Below, one piece after another: positions 23,496-31,024 of a DNA stretch of 64,000 nucleotides. Position 1 is the first letter of the stretch; each line of letters starts with the position of its first letter. Position numbers and translations under genes: made by a program. The notes beneath the pieces were generated by a model that saw only the letters and a list, made by a program, of their open reading frames with translations, had not been told where the DNA came from and searched no databases. Origin of the DNA: Rosenbergiella collisarenosi (GTDB lineage: Bacteria; Pseudomonadota; Gammaproteobacteria; Enterobacterales; Enterobacteriaceae); contig NZ_JABBFP010000003.1 in NCBI RefSeq assembly GCF_018494085.1, positions 186,001 through 250,000 of the forward strand. Reading direction: 5' to 3'.

Positions 23496-23843
23496 TTAAA
23501 AGTAAAGGAGCGTTTTGTCCCAATCTGGGTAATATTCTGCGGTTTTTTTTATCTTACTAAACAGTCTAAGTGTTTTCAGGTGCTTATGCAGGCCTTCTTG
23601 CGTCATATACAACCTTGCGGCCAGCTCTCTTGGGCATATATGACGATCACGAAGAAACTCATTGTTAAATACGTCCTCTATATTGGAATATTTGCCAATA
23701 AATCGTTCGCCAATGATAGATCTCATCTGACGCAAAACCTCTAAGTTCTCAACAGTTAAATGGGGTGGCTCGATGTCGGCAATATGGCTAGGATACGACC
23801 TAAATAGGTGTTCCCCCCCTTCGCCCTTTATTGACCAGCACAT
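23496..23843 (-). CDS. hypothetical HTH-like protein
   Basis: A 115-residue soluble protein with no named family that I recognise. The segment CPRELAARLYMTQEGLHKHLKTLRLF near residues 68-95 has the pattern of a helix-turn-helix. It lies between two other regulator-like genes on the same strand; its stop codon provides part of the ribosome site of the next gene, suggesting coupling. A mobile-element regulator is likely but unproven. Confidence 0.55.
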   Translation of the reverse strand: MCWSIKGEGGEHLFRSYPSHIADIEPPHLTVENLEVLRQMRSIIGERFIGKYSNIEDVFNNEFLRDRHICPRELAARLYMTQEGLHKHLKTLRLFSKIKKTAEYYPDWDKTLLYF

Positions 23844-23872
23844 GTTTTTTCCCCAGAGCGACCGTAGTGTTC

Positions 23873-24415
23873 TTATCTAACTTGCCGACAGGTGGGGCTG
23901 AACCATATTTCATGAGATGCATTTCGTAAAACAATAATAGGCTTTATTGAGCAGTATTTATTTGAATACCTAAATGCTTTAAAAGGTGTGGTTGGCCACA
24001 CGTCCATCGACTTATGGTGGTTAGGGATAGTGAAGCATTGACAAGCCTTATGACTACGGTGAGTAATGATGTAGTTCAGCATCTCTAAGCGCGATAGATC
24101 ATCTATGAATACATCAAGCCCTGTAGGGCTTTCCTCGAATATCTCTTTTAGCGTTATGCTTTTAAGTTTTCTTGCTTTGGTCACGATGAGGTTAAATAAT
24201 GCTTCTTGACAGCCAGAAAGTGCTTTACTTCTATTCGCGCCCTTTTCAACCGCAGAGCGATTGGTCATCATTAACGGAATACTAGGCTCAATTGCGTATT
24301 TACGACCTATCCTAGCCCTTTTTATCACACCGTTTTTATCTAGCTCAGTAAGTAACTTACTCATCGTTGACGCCATGATTCCGGTGGCCGAAAGGAGATC
24401 TTGAACTGTTACCAA
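23873..24415 (-). CDS. winged-helix-type regulator, probably with a damaged N-terminus
   Basis: The N-terminal part has a winged-helix pattern (VQDLLSATGIMASTMSKLLTELDKNGVIKRA, given here in one motif region around residues 4-35). The only start in frame is TTG at 24415. The coding frame stays open upstream for about 30 more codons with sensible sequence (INSIVARIHGSSTAHPL) but no start; an ATG at about 24500 is out of frame by one base. I infer a frameshift near the true start, so function is doubtful. The family is not identified. Confidence 0.5.
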   Translation of the reverse strand: MVTVQDLLSATGIMASTMSKLLTELDKNGVIKRARIGRKYAIEPSIPLMMTNRSAVEKGANRSKALSGCQEALFNLIVTKARKLKSITLKEIFEESPTGLDVFIDDLSRLEMLNYIITHRSHKACQCFTIPNHHKSMDVWPTTPFKAFRYSNKYCSIKPIIVLRNASHEIWFSPTCRQVR

Positions 24416-24575
24416 GGGATGTGCAGTAGAACTGCCATGGATTCTAGCAACGATGCTATTAATAGTAACGCTTTGGTGAGTTCCTTGACCAAGTTACCAT
24501 GAATTGCTCGACTAAAATTATCCTTCCGAAAAATGATACCTCACTGGTTCAAGCCACCTTTAAGGATTCCTACTT

Positions 24576-25160
24576 ATGAGTATCACATTTATACGCCACG
24601 CCCAAAGTGAAGCTAATGTAGGCGGGGTGAGTAAGCCAAACTCTACTATTGAACTAAGTCCTGTAGGCCAACAACAGGCTCTTGAACTGGCCACACAGTT
24701 CTCTCAAAAACCAACCCAAGTGTATGTGTCTGAATTTATACGTACCCATCAGACGGCAGCTCCCATTCTTGATAAATTCTCACTACAGTCGGTCATACTT
24801 CCCTGTCTGAATGAGTTCAACGTTTTCGGCTTTGACATTGTAGAAGGTATGACAGGTGCTCAGCGTTTGCCTCTCGCAAAGCGTTACTGGAAGGCTTGTG
24901 ATCCCGATGCGAACTTTGGCCAGGGTGGGCAATCCTTTAACGAGTTTTGTTCTCAGGTACGCGATTTCATCTCGTTATTCACGCAGGGTGAGATTGTTGA
25001 TCATAGCCTAGTGTTTGGTCATGGTATGTGGTTCTCGGTCTTCTCTTGGCTGCAGGAAACCAACTTCACCACCAGCGTTACCTCGGCAGAAATGAAAGAA
25101 TTTGTCTCATATCTAACAGAACATCATCCGGATAACTGCTCACAACATATCTTGCGCTAA
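24576..25160 (+). CDS. histidine phosphatase (phosphoglycerate-mutase-like) family protein
   Basis: A 194-residue cytoplasmic protein. The RHG-type catalytic motif is at the N-terminus (FIRHAQSEAN, phospho-accepting His near residue 8), Arg in EFIRTHQTA is the second phosphate ligand, and the second catalytic His is in VFGHGMW. AAGGA precedes the ATG. It is the only clearly intact metabolic-type gene on this side of the accessory region and points opposite to its left neighbours. The substrate cannot be told from sequence. Confidence 0.85.
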   Translation: MSITFIRHAQSEANVGGVSKPNSTIELSPVGQQQALELATQFSQKPTQVYVSEFIRTHQTAAPILDKFSLQSVILPCLNEFNVFGFDIVEGMTGAQRLPLAKRYWKACDPDANFGQGGQSFNEFCSQVRDFISLFTQGEIVDHSLVFGHGMWFSVFSWLQETNFTTSVTSAEMKEFVSYLTEHHPDNCSQHILR

Positions 25161-25665
25161 AACTAGAACGTATCGTGGCCAAGTTTTCCTTATCGCCTTT
25201 TACTTCCTTTACCGAATGAAAGGCTCTCTTACCTGCGGGGGCAATTATGCATATCTTACAGATCCGTTTTCGTTTAGTAGCCTGGCCTAATGCGCCCTAT
25301 TCCCTGAACGAGGATAATATCGCCAAGATACGTTATGGCTGGCTTTCTTTCTTTAAAAATGTAGAAGAATGTAGTGATTTCCAACTAACGTGAGAAGACA
25401 TAATCAGTGAAACGGACCGCTTTTCATTTTTGTTTGAAGAGGATGTAAAAAGTCGCTAGGTGTACTGTGACACCATAACCTGGTGAGCTTATAGATTGTC
25501 GCTACACTAAACCGTAAGCAGGCCTGTAGCTCGTTTTTTACAAACAAAAAGGTCAAGTGAGAAGATTGCGAGTTCCATGCCTTTATACGTATCTCATATA
25601 CAGATAAACGCCTTAAAGCCATTCTGGGGCGTATTCTTGTGCGACTGGCTACTTTTGAGGGGATG
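25161..25665. other. low-information region
   Basis: No convincing gene. A 48-codon frame at 25247-25393 (+) begins MHILQIRFRLVAWP with only a G-rich stretch upstream, and a 104-codon minus frame (25404-25718) has no family features or ribosome site. Both are treated as chance frames or remnants. Confidence 0.4.
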
Positions 25666-25860
25666 TTACTTATCGCTACTGGCAGCAATCTCTTTAGCTT
25701 TCTCGTAATCAGATACATCGATATTCTTGATCACATCGCCACATTTCATCTTGTTGGCCTTTGCAGCTAGAAATCCGTTATTGATGTTTTCTTCGACTAT
25801 TTTGCATGCCATTATTTTCTTCGCGTTTTCATATTCTTCTGTCGTTGGTTCAGAATCCAT
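25666..25860 (-). CDS. small hydrophilic hypothetical protein
   Basis: Sixty-four residues, acidic/lysine-rich and helical, with two Cys (MACKIVEE, MKCGDVI). AGGAGG lies upstream but about 15 bases from the ATG, which is long. No family recognised. It could be a real orphan gene of the accessory region or a fragment. Confidence 0.4.
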   Translation of the reverse strand: MDSEPTTEEYENAKKIMACKIVEENINNGFLAAKANKMKCGDVIKNIDVSDYEKAKEIAASSDK

Positions 25861-25921
25861 ATTCAGAGAACTAACCCTCCTATACCCAATAAGAGATAAA
25901 GTAATGCCACAGATTTACCGA

Positions 25922-25984
25922 CTACATGATCATAGATAAAAAACAAACAATGCCGATAACGATGAACACAATATCCGAAGTCAT
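25922..25984 (-). CDS. possible single-span membrane micropeptide
   Basis: A 20-codon frame encoding MTSDIVFIVIGIVCFLSMIM, almost entirely a membrane segment. GGGGA lies a few bases before the ATG. It is divided from the next frames only by short gaps. It may be a genuine small membrane peptide or the truncated start of a lost gene. Confidence 0.3.
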   Translation of the reverse strand: MTSDIVFIVIGIVCFLSMIM

Positions 25985-26001
25985 ATTTTCCCCACCTATA
26001 T

Positions 26002-26300
26002 TTAGACATCTTTCTCTAACAAATAGAGCATCGTGCTAAACATAGGCACTGCCACAGGGTATCCAAACAGCCCTATACTTAAGTCATGTCGAGTGACTTC
26101 AAGGGACCAGAAGTAGTACATTTTAATTAACAGGCTCCCCCCAACAACACTACCGCCACAGGAACGTAGTAAATAGGGTTCCTATCACCATGAATTCGTA
26201 TCTCTTTACTCTCTTCTCTGAGCAGCGCAGGCGACAACGCGCTATACAGACCGGTAACAATTACAACTAAAGTGACCACGCGCCACCAAGGGCCACTCAT
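26002..26300 (-). pseudogene. membrane protein with a homopolymer frameshift
   Basis: From ATG 26300 the frame encodes MSGPWWRVVTLVVIVTGLYSA, a membrane segment, then a polar loop and VPVAVVLLGGAC before a stop at 26127. Adding one G to the G run near 26137 continues the protein in good sequence (LIKMYYFWSLEVTRHDL... ending LLEKDV) to 26002, and makes the length divisible by three. Two membrane segments are evident. No family recognised. A sequencing error at the homopolymer is an alternative to a real mutation. Confidence 0.55.
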
Positions 26301-26327
26301 ATAGGTCTTATTAAGCGCTTATAGGCC

Positions 26328-26417
26328 TTAAAAAGCTATTAGATAGGTACTCAACTGTATGACGGCATAAGCCATAAGTGGCCGACTAAAAAACCGTTTA
26401 CTTTCTCCCAATGACAT
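26328..26417 (-). CDS. short membrane-type frame, probable remnant
   Basis: Twenty-nine codons beginning MSLGESKRFFSRPLMAYAVI with one hydrophobic stretch. It ends 27 bases before the next broken membrane gene and may be the first part of the same or a related decayed gene. Confidence 0.3.
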   Translation of the reverse strand: MSLGESKRFFSRPLMAYAVIQLSTYLIAF

Positions 26418-26720
26418 AATTTTTGTCCTTATGTACTTATCCAGGATATGACGAATTAATGGCATTCTACGTTAAGTAATTAGTGGGTCAAAATCGTGAA
26501 AGGTCGAGGCTGGTGGAATTTAATGATGGATTCTATTGAAGTTTAGCGATTATCTCGAAGATATGTTCACTAATTAGATTTGAACATTCCATTTCGATAT
26601 TTTCTGGTTCATTTATAAGATGTTTGGCACGATAAAACCCATAAATGGGAGTTTTTAAATTCATATTTGATATAATTTTTCTGGTTCTTTTTTTGTGCGA
26701 TGGAAAAAATATTTAAACAC
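26418..26720. other. AT-rich non-coding stretch
   Basis: About 300 bases between the broken membrane genes and the toxin-antitoxin terminator. I see no open frame with support, no repeat and no RNA gene. Confidence 0.5.
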
Positions 26721-26746
26721 GAAAAGGCCCGCTCAAGGCAGGCTTC
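26721..26746 (-). terminator. terminator after the toxin-antitoxin pair
   Basis: Minus-strand stem GCCTGC / GCGGGC with loop CTTGA, followed by CTTTTCGT. The stem contains one G-T pair and the T run is short. Confidence 0.65.
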
Positions 26747-26768
26747 TAAGTGTAAACCGTTACTGAGT

Positions 26769-27059
26769 TTATGCTTGGATAAACATTTGCAAAACATCAG
26801 GGTGCTTCTCAATAACACGTAACATCTTCAAGTTAGAACCATGTGGAATCCGCTTATGCTGCTCCCAGCTCTGCACTAGAGACGGCGAGACACCAACTGC
26901 TTGCGCAAATTCATTTTGCTTCATGCCAACACTATCCCTGATAGCTTTAACATCTGGTATCGAGTACGACGTAACTCGGCTAGGGTCAATCTCACCTCGA
27001 CGAATGGACACGGCTTGCTTCATGCTTTCAATAAGCTCATCAAACATTTCATCTTTCAT
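26769..27059 (-). CDS. antitoxin, NadS-type helix-turn-helix protein
   Basis: Ninety-six residues: an N-terminal segment that would wrap the toxin (MFDELIESMKQAVSIRRGEIDPSR) and a C-terminal HTH (KAIRDSVGMKQNEFAQAVGVSPSLVQSWEQ) that would bind the operon promoter. It overlaps the upstream toxin gene by 4 bases, the usual sign of translational coupling. Order toxin then antitoxin is like higBA. It should neutralise the toxin and repress the promoter. Confidence 0.88.
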   Translation of the reverse strand: MKDEMFDELIESMKQAVSIRRGEIDPSRVTSYSIPDVKAIRDSVGMKQNEFAQAVGVSPSLVQSWEQHKRIPHGSNLKMLRVIEKHPDVLQMFIQA

Positions 27060-27394
27060 TTTTTGGCCTCAATTTGTTGTGCGAAATGCTTCATCACTGC
27101 TTTTTGCTTATCCGTTAGGTTTTCTTGTTCTGATTTTGGATAGGCATAAAGCAAATGAATCTTCCCATCTCTCGCTACGTAGTAGTAAATCACTCTAATT
27201 CCACCGCTCTTACCCTTAGCTGGTAATGCCCATCGAATTTTTCGACATCCTCCCGTATGAGCAATCGTTGATCCGATATTAGGGTCTAAAAGTAAGTACG
27301 CCTGAAATTTTTGATACTCTTCAGCTGTAAGAAGTTCATCAATTAAGCGTTGAAAAATCGGTGTTTCGATAAAGTGTAGCAGAGTACGCCCCAT
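27056..27394 (-). CDS. RelE/HigB-type toxin
   Basis: About 112 residues from the ATG at 27394 (MGRTLLHFIETPIFQRLI); a GTG at 27403 in frame is the alternative, but it would lie almost at the transcript start. The core GCRKIRWALPAKGKSGGIRVIYYYV and LLYAYPKSEQENLT is characteristic of the RelE/HigB2 family of ribosome-dependent mRNA endonucleases or related toxins. It is followed by its HTH antitoxin. Both genes look intact, in contrast to their surroundings. Confidence 0.88.
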   Translation of the reverse strand: MGRTLLHFIETPIFQRLIDELLTAEEYQKFQAYLLLDPNIGSTIAHTGGCRKIRWALPAKGKSGGIRVIYYYVARDGKIHLLYAYPKSEQENLTDKQKAVMKHFAQQIEAKK

Positions 27395-27416
27395 AACTAG
27401 CACAGTGTATGATTAA

Positions 27417-27445
27417 ATTATACTCTTACAGGGTAGGACTTTCAA
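27417..27445 (-). promoter_or_regulatory. promoter of the toxin-antitoxin pair
   Basis: Minus strand: TTGAAA (27445-27440), a 17-base spacer, and TATAAT (27422-27417). This is a near-consensus sigma-70 promoter ending about 20 bases before the toxin ATG. The antitoxin is expected to act here. Confidence 0.8.
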
Positions 27446-27502
27446 CAAGGGAGAGGGTGTTGGTTAAACTGTAAAAGTCAGCATTGGATATAAGGCGTTG
27501 TG

Positions 27503-28009
27503 TTATGAATCGGTCTCTGAGTCCCGCCTCATGAGGTACTCGTCATGAAACACCCCGTCAATGCATAGCGCAGCGGTGTCCGTTGCCCACTTGGTGAACC
27601 CGAAGAAACGATAGAGCGCATACGCAGCCCGGTTAGTAGTAACCACTGAGAGTTTCACGGTTTAGGCTGAACTGGTGGCTTCAAGCGCCGCTTCCATGAG
27701 TCCAGATGACAGCCCGGTACCTCTCATCTCCGGGCGAACATACATTACCCAAATATTTGCAACGTGGCTCAGTTTTGGTAACGAGCTGCGGCTAACGCCG
27801 ATCATGCCTTGTAAGGTATTATGAAGATCAAACCCGCCAAAAATATAACTATTTCGTAACTGCTCGGCAAAAAAAGGCAGAGGCTCTAGTGTGCATTCGT
27901 CATAGGATGCACCAAAAGCGTTCGGATAAAGCCGCAAAGCCTCCAGCCTCAATTCTCTAAAGTCGCTGAGAACGCTTTCTGTAATGCGCCGTACCGTAAA
28001 TTTTTTCAC
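27503..28009 (-). pseudogene. GNAT N-acetyltransferase with an in-frame stop
   Basis: The GTG at 28009 has AAGGAG eight bases upstream and opens a GNAT protein (VKKFTVRRITESVLSDFRELRLEAL). The acetyl-CoA loop region IWVMYVRPEMRGTGLSSGLM is present. A TAA at 27662-27664 stops the frame after SSA, but the same frame goes on with TVKLSVVTTNRAAYALYRFFGF, the expected next motif, to a natural stop at 27503. Total length would be 168 residues, a normal GNAT size. The stop is thus a recent nonsense mutation, or is read through. It follows a MazE-like antitoxin gene by 13 bases. Confidence 0.8.
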
Positions 28010-28022
28010 TGCTGGCTCCTTT

Positions 28023-28268
28023 TCATCCCATATATTTACCTGCAACAGGTCCAAAGTCTATGTGCCGATGAATATTGTCTTCAGTTACCCCGTGCATCAA
28101 TCTATCTAGCGGTGAAACCGGCTCTTTATTAGGCGTGAGAACGATTCTCCCGTTATCAACCTCAATTTCTAATGAATCCCCTACCCTTAGATTTAACGCG
28201 CTTAGGATGGATTCAGACAGACACAAAGTAGCACAATCACCGCAAGCTGTTATCGTTGTCTTAGTCAT
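28023..28268 (-). CDS. MazE/AbrB-type antitoxin-like protein without a toxin partner
   Basis: Eighty-one residues with a SpoVT-AbrB swapped-hairpin pattern (LSESILSALNLRVGDSLEIEVDNGRIVLTP, seen as a motif region) and a MazE-like tail that would occupy a toxin (HIDFGPVAGKYMG). In most systems a MazF/PemK gene follows at once; here the next gene is an acetyltransferase. It may be an orphan left after toxin loss, or act as a simple DNA-binding regulator. Confidence 0.75.
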   Translation of the reverse strand: MTKTTITACGDCATLCLSESILSALNLRVGDSLEIEVDNGRIVLTPNKEPVSPLDRLMHGVTEDNIHRHIDFGPVAGKYMG

Positions 28269-28373
28269 ACTTCTGAATACCTGTAATAGATTGTGTTATG
28301 ACAAAAAGATCTGGAGTGAATCACTCTCGAAATTTGTTCCGAGACATATATTTTCAGAAAATAGCGAAGGTAT

Positions 28374-28652
28374 TCATTCCCCAGCAGGTAATTTCCCACG
28401 TACTATAAGCCACTCGCCGCGTTTTACCATCCATTGCTTAAACCCTATGGTTCGCTCGACTTGCCTCACTTCTTTCTGAGTCCAGGCCATTATAGGACCC
28501 GCTTTTTGAGGCTCGCCAAGGAATTGAGCAATGGCTTTATCAGTCCAGTACCGAGCTATAAATCCACTCTTGCTGATCCATTTATCGTGCCATTCATCGC
28601 TTGCTTTGGCGCGATAATCGGCAGCATTGTAATAAAGTCGTACCACAATCAC
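28374..28652 (-). CDS. hypothetical protein
   Basis: Ninety-two residues from a GTG at 28652, or 90 from the GTG at 28646, which has better spacing from AAGGAGCGA. Rich in Trp and charged residues (WHDKWISKSGFIARYWTDKAI, MAWTQKEVRQVER), soluble, no family recognised. The good ribosome site supports a real gene. Confidence 0.6.
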   Translation of the reverse strand: MIVVRLYYNAADYRAKASDEWHDKWISKSGFIARYWTDKAIAQFLGEPQKAGPIMAWTQKEVRQVERTIGFKQWMVKRGEWLIVRGKLPAGE

Positions 28653-28771
28653 TCGCTCCTTAATTGCCAGGCTTTGGATCTGGTTTGTCTTCCTTTTTAT
28701 TTGGGTGAAAGCTGAACGATTAAGACAATCGATACTTTCAGAATTGCTCAGCCCTCTTTAAACCATTACGA

Positions 28772-29213
28772 CTAAATTGAACCCTTATCGAGATGGATTA
28801 AACAGCCCGTAGTCTGTGAAAAGCCGGTTATTTGGCCTTTCATCGTCAAACGCTGGCCTTTTTTAATTTAAGCACCTTGCTCTCTTCCGTCGGCTTTAGC
28901 CGGAACGCTGCATCATGGTTGCTGTTCAATTGAAGAATCACTGACTGAGCCACATAGCCATATTGATCGTCAGAAATGACTGCGGTTTTCCCGGTCATAG
29001 TTACCCATTGGCCAACCCACTTTTTATTAGTTGCTATTTCGTTATCGTGATAGTCCTTACCGATCTCTTTTCAGCTGACAGCTCTAGATGTCGGCTCCAA
29101 AGCAGAATTAAGCTGGTCTAAGCTACTATTCGCCGATCCCATTACGCCATTCATTTGCTGACAGCCTGCTTAGAGCAAGCAGTGATACCGCTAGCGACAC
29201 AAATTGAAAACAA
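28772..29213 (-). pseudogene. degraded lipoprotein with an OB-fold-like domain
   Basis: Pieces of one protein lie in order on the minus strand: a signal segment with lipobox (SICVASGITAC), then QQMNGVMGSANSSLDQLNSALEPTSRAV in a second frame, a TGA stop near 29072, then KKWVGQWVTMTGKTAVISDDQYGYV and, after one lost A in an A run near 28860, GQRLTMKGQITGFSQTTG to a stop at 28772. The WVGxWVTMTGK...LTMKGQITGF pattern resembles tRNA_anti-like OB-fold lipoproteins. Two shifts and one stop make it clearly non-functional. Confidence 0.65.
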
Positions 29214-29232
29214 GGCTTTCCTTGGCCGATAT

Positions 29233-29261
29233 TTATACAATTTTCTAGATTGCACTATAAT
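29233..29261 (+). promoter_or_regulatory. candidate promoter of the 65-residue gene
   Basis: TTATAC (29233-29238), 17 bases, then consensus TATAAT (29256-29261), about 90 bases before the next plus-strand start. Confidence 0.5.
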
Positions 29262-29350
29262 GAGGTTATTAACTTGCACAGCGCGGTGAAGACTACCCGC
29301 TTGTCAATTCGTCAATGTGATGGTCACAGAGGAAATCAAAGGAGTCAATT

Positions 29351-29548
29351 ATGATAAGGCGTGATGGGCGGCCATTTTATGCGAGAAACAAGAAAACCTT
29401 TGCCGTTTATCTTGTTCACTACAATATCATCGAAGCTCGCTTTGAATTTGAACCCCAGGGCAACACCCGCATTATTAAAAAAGGCTTCGTCAGTCATTAT
29501 ATGGATTTCCCTGACGATATGGAGCCGACCGGAACTTGGATGCAATAG
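29351..29548 (+). CDS. small hypothetical protein
   Basis: Sixty-five residues beginning MIRRDGRPFYARNKKTFAVYL, soluble, with mixed beta-like and charged segments. No family recognised. A strong ribosome site (AAAGGAG, 8 bases away) and an upstream TATAAT promoter favour this frame over the overlapping frames on both strands. Confidence 0.55.
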   Translation: MIRRDGRPFYARNKKTFAVYLVHYNIIEARFEFEPQGNTRIIKKGFVSHYMDFPDDMEPTGTWMQ

Positions 29549-29717
29549 CTACCACCGCTAGCCTTTGCGGTTCCCTACTTTACGCCCAATGCCCCCCAAA
29601 ATTCAATAGCCTCTGAAGACTTACAGAGGCATCAACTTCAGCTGCTCAATTGCCCTTTACATCACCTGTTTCACTCTCCTCATTATTGATCACCACTTTG
29701 AACTCTTGCTAATCTTA

Positions 29718-29742
29718 AAGATGTATATAGAATACATCATTA
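29718..29742. promoter_or_regulatory. NsrR operator upstream of hmp
   Basis: The palindrome AAGATGTAT - ATAGA - ATACATC fits the NsrR consensus (AAGATGCATTT and its mirror). It lies 25 bases before the hmp start, so nitric oxide should derepress the gene. Confidence 0.8.
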
Positions 29743-29766
29743 AGATGATTCAGGGAGAAAACAATA

Positions 29767-30996
29767 ATGCTTACGTCACAACAGAAAGCGCTGGTAAAAG
29801 CGACCATTCCAACTCTTAAGGCTAGTGGTCAATCGCTAACTGATTATTTTTATCAGCGCATGCTCAACCATGTACCTCAATTGAAAGAGACGTTTAATAT
29901 GGGCCACCAGCGAGACGGACGCCAAGCTAAGGCATTAGCTAATGCGGTCCTTGCTTATGCTGAACATATTGACGACCCTCGCCCTCTGTTACCTGTTATC
30001 GAATTAATCTGCCATAAGCATGTGAGTCTGAATATTCAAGCACCGGATTATGCGATTGTCGGTGAACACCTGCTGCATTCGATGAGTGAAGTGTTGGGTA
30101 TTTCAATGGAGGATGAATTGATTAGCGCTTGGGGCAGTGCTTATCAGGACCTCGCGGAGATTTTTATCGCGACTGAACGCAAAATTTATGAGCAGCATAA
30201 GCAGACTTTAGGGAGTTGGGTTGGATGGCGACAATTTACTCTCGATCGTAAAGTCATCGAGACGCCAGAGGTGACGTCGTTCTACTTAACCCCAACTGAC
30301 CATTTGCCATTACCCCACTATCTTCCTGGGCAGTTCATTACGTTACGAACAGAGATTGCGACGCTTGGCTATAAACAACCGCGGCAGTACAGTCTGTCCA
30401 CTGCCCCTAATGGTCAGTTTTTTAGAATATCGGTAAAAGAAGCAACGGGGGGCGTTGGGGAGCGCGAAGCAGGTTATGTTTCAACAACACTGCATCACCA
30501 GTTAAACGTTGGCGATCGTGTCGAATTAAGCGCACCGACTGGTAACTTCACCATTGCTGATCCTAATAAACATAATGTGCTCATTAGCGCGGGCATCGGT
30601 ATCACTCCGATGGTTGCGATGCTTGAAGGCCTTTTAGAAAATAACCTACAGCAGAAGTTACCCTCAACTTCGCCGACAGTAACTTTCATTCATGCCGCGC
30701 GCGACGCTGAGCATTGTGCATTAGGCGAAGAAGTGCGAGCGCTCGCAGAGCAGCACCCAGCAGTGCAAACCTTTGTCACTGTAGAACATGCACGACATGA
30801 TTGCCCGTTGGGTCATGCAGTTGGACGCTTAATACTACGTGAACTCCCCCCTTCTTTGCTCCCAATCGATGCCGACTTTTATATTTGTGGACCCGTCCCC
30901 TTTGTGGAGGTCATCAATAATAATTTACAGGAGCTTGGTATTCCCATTGACCAGATCCATTATGAAGTATTCTCTACGGGGGGGACGGCCTCCTAG
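29767..30996 (+). CDS. hmp: nitric oxide dioxygenase (flavohaemoglobin)
   Basis: Oxidises nitric oxide to nitrate with O2 and NAD(P)H in the cytoplasm. The 409 residues contain the globin domain (residues 1-140; proximal haem His in ICHKHVSL near 85, Tyr/Gln in the distal pocket), an FAD domain with RQYSLSTAP, and an NAD(P)-binding domain with ISAGIGITPM and FYICGPVPF. GGGAG precedes the ATG. The gene stands alone behind the NsrR site and marks the right end of the decayed accessory region. Confidence 0.97.
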   Translation: MLTSQQKALVKATIPTLKASGQSLTDYFYQRMLNHVPQLKETFNMGHQRDGRQAKALANAVLAYAEHIDDPRPLLPVIELICHKHVSLNIQAPDYAIVGEHLLHSMSEVLGISMEDELISAWGSAYQDLAEIFIATERKIYEQHKQTLGSWVGWRQFTLDRKVIETPEVTSFYLTPTDHLPLPHYLPGQFITLRTEIATLGYKQPRQYSLSTAPNGQFFRISVKEATGGVGEREAGYVSTTLHHQLNVGDRVELSAPTGNFTIADPNKHNVLISAGIGITPMVAMLEGLLENNLQQKLPSTSPTVTFIHAARDAEHCALGEEVRALAEQHPAVQTFVTVEHARHDCPLGHAVGRLILRELPPSLLPIDADFYICGPVPFVEVINNNLQELGIPIDQIHYEVFSTGGTAS

Positions 30997-31024
30997 TTGA
31001 GTCCAATACTTGTGACTGCGGGCC

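Noticed and set aside
25404-25718. 104-codon minus-strand frame
   Set aside because: Composition is unlike a real protein (scattered Arg/Leu/Ser), there is no ribosome site, and it overlaps a better small frame at 25666-25860.
28075-28479. 134-codon plus-strand frame antisense to the MazE-like gene
   Set aside because: Shadow of the minus-strand genes at 28023-28268 and 28374-28652, which have ribosome sites and, for the first, a clear family.
29312-29330. TGTGATGGTCACA palindrome as a CRP site
   Set aside because: The two half-sites are three bases apart instead of six, so it does not fit CRP; no other regulator could be named.
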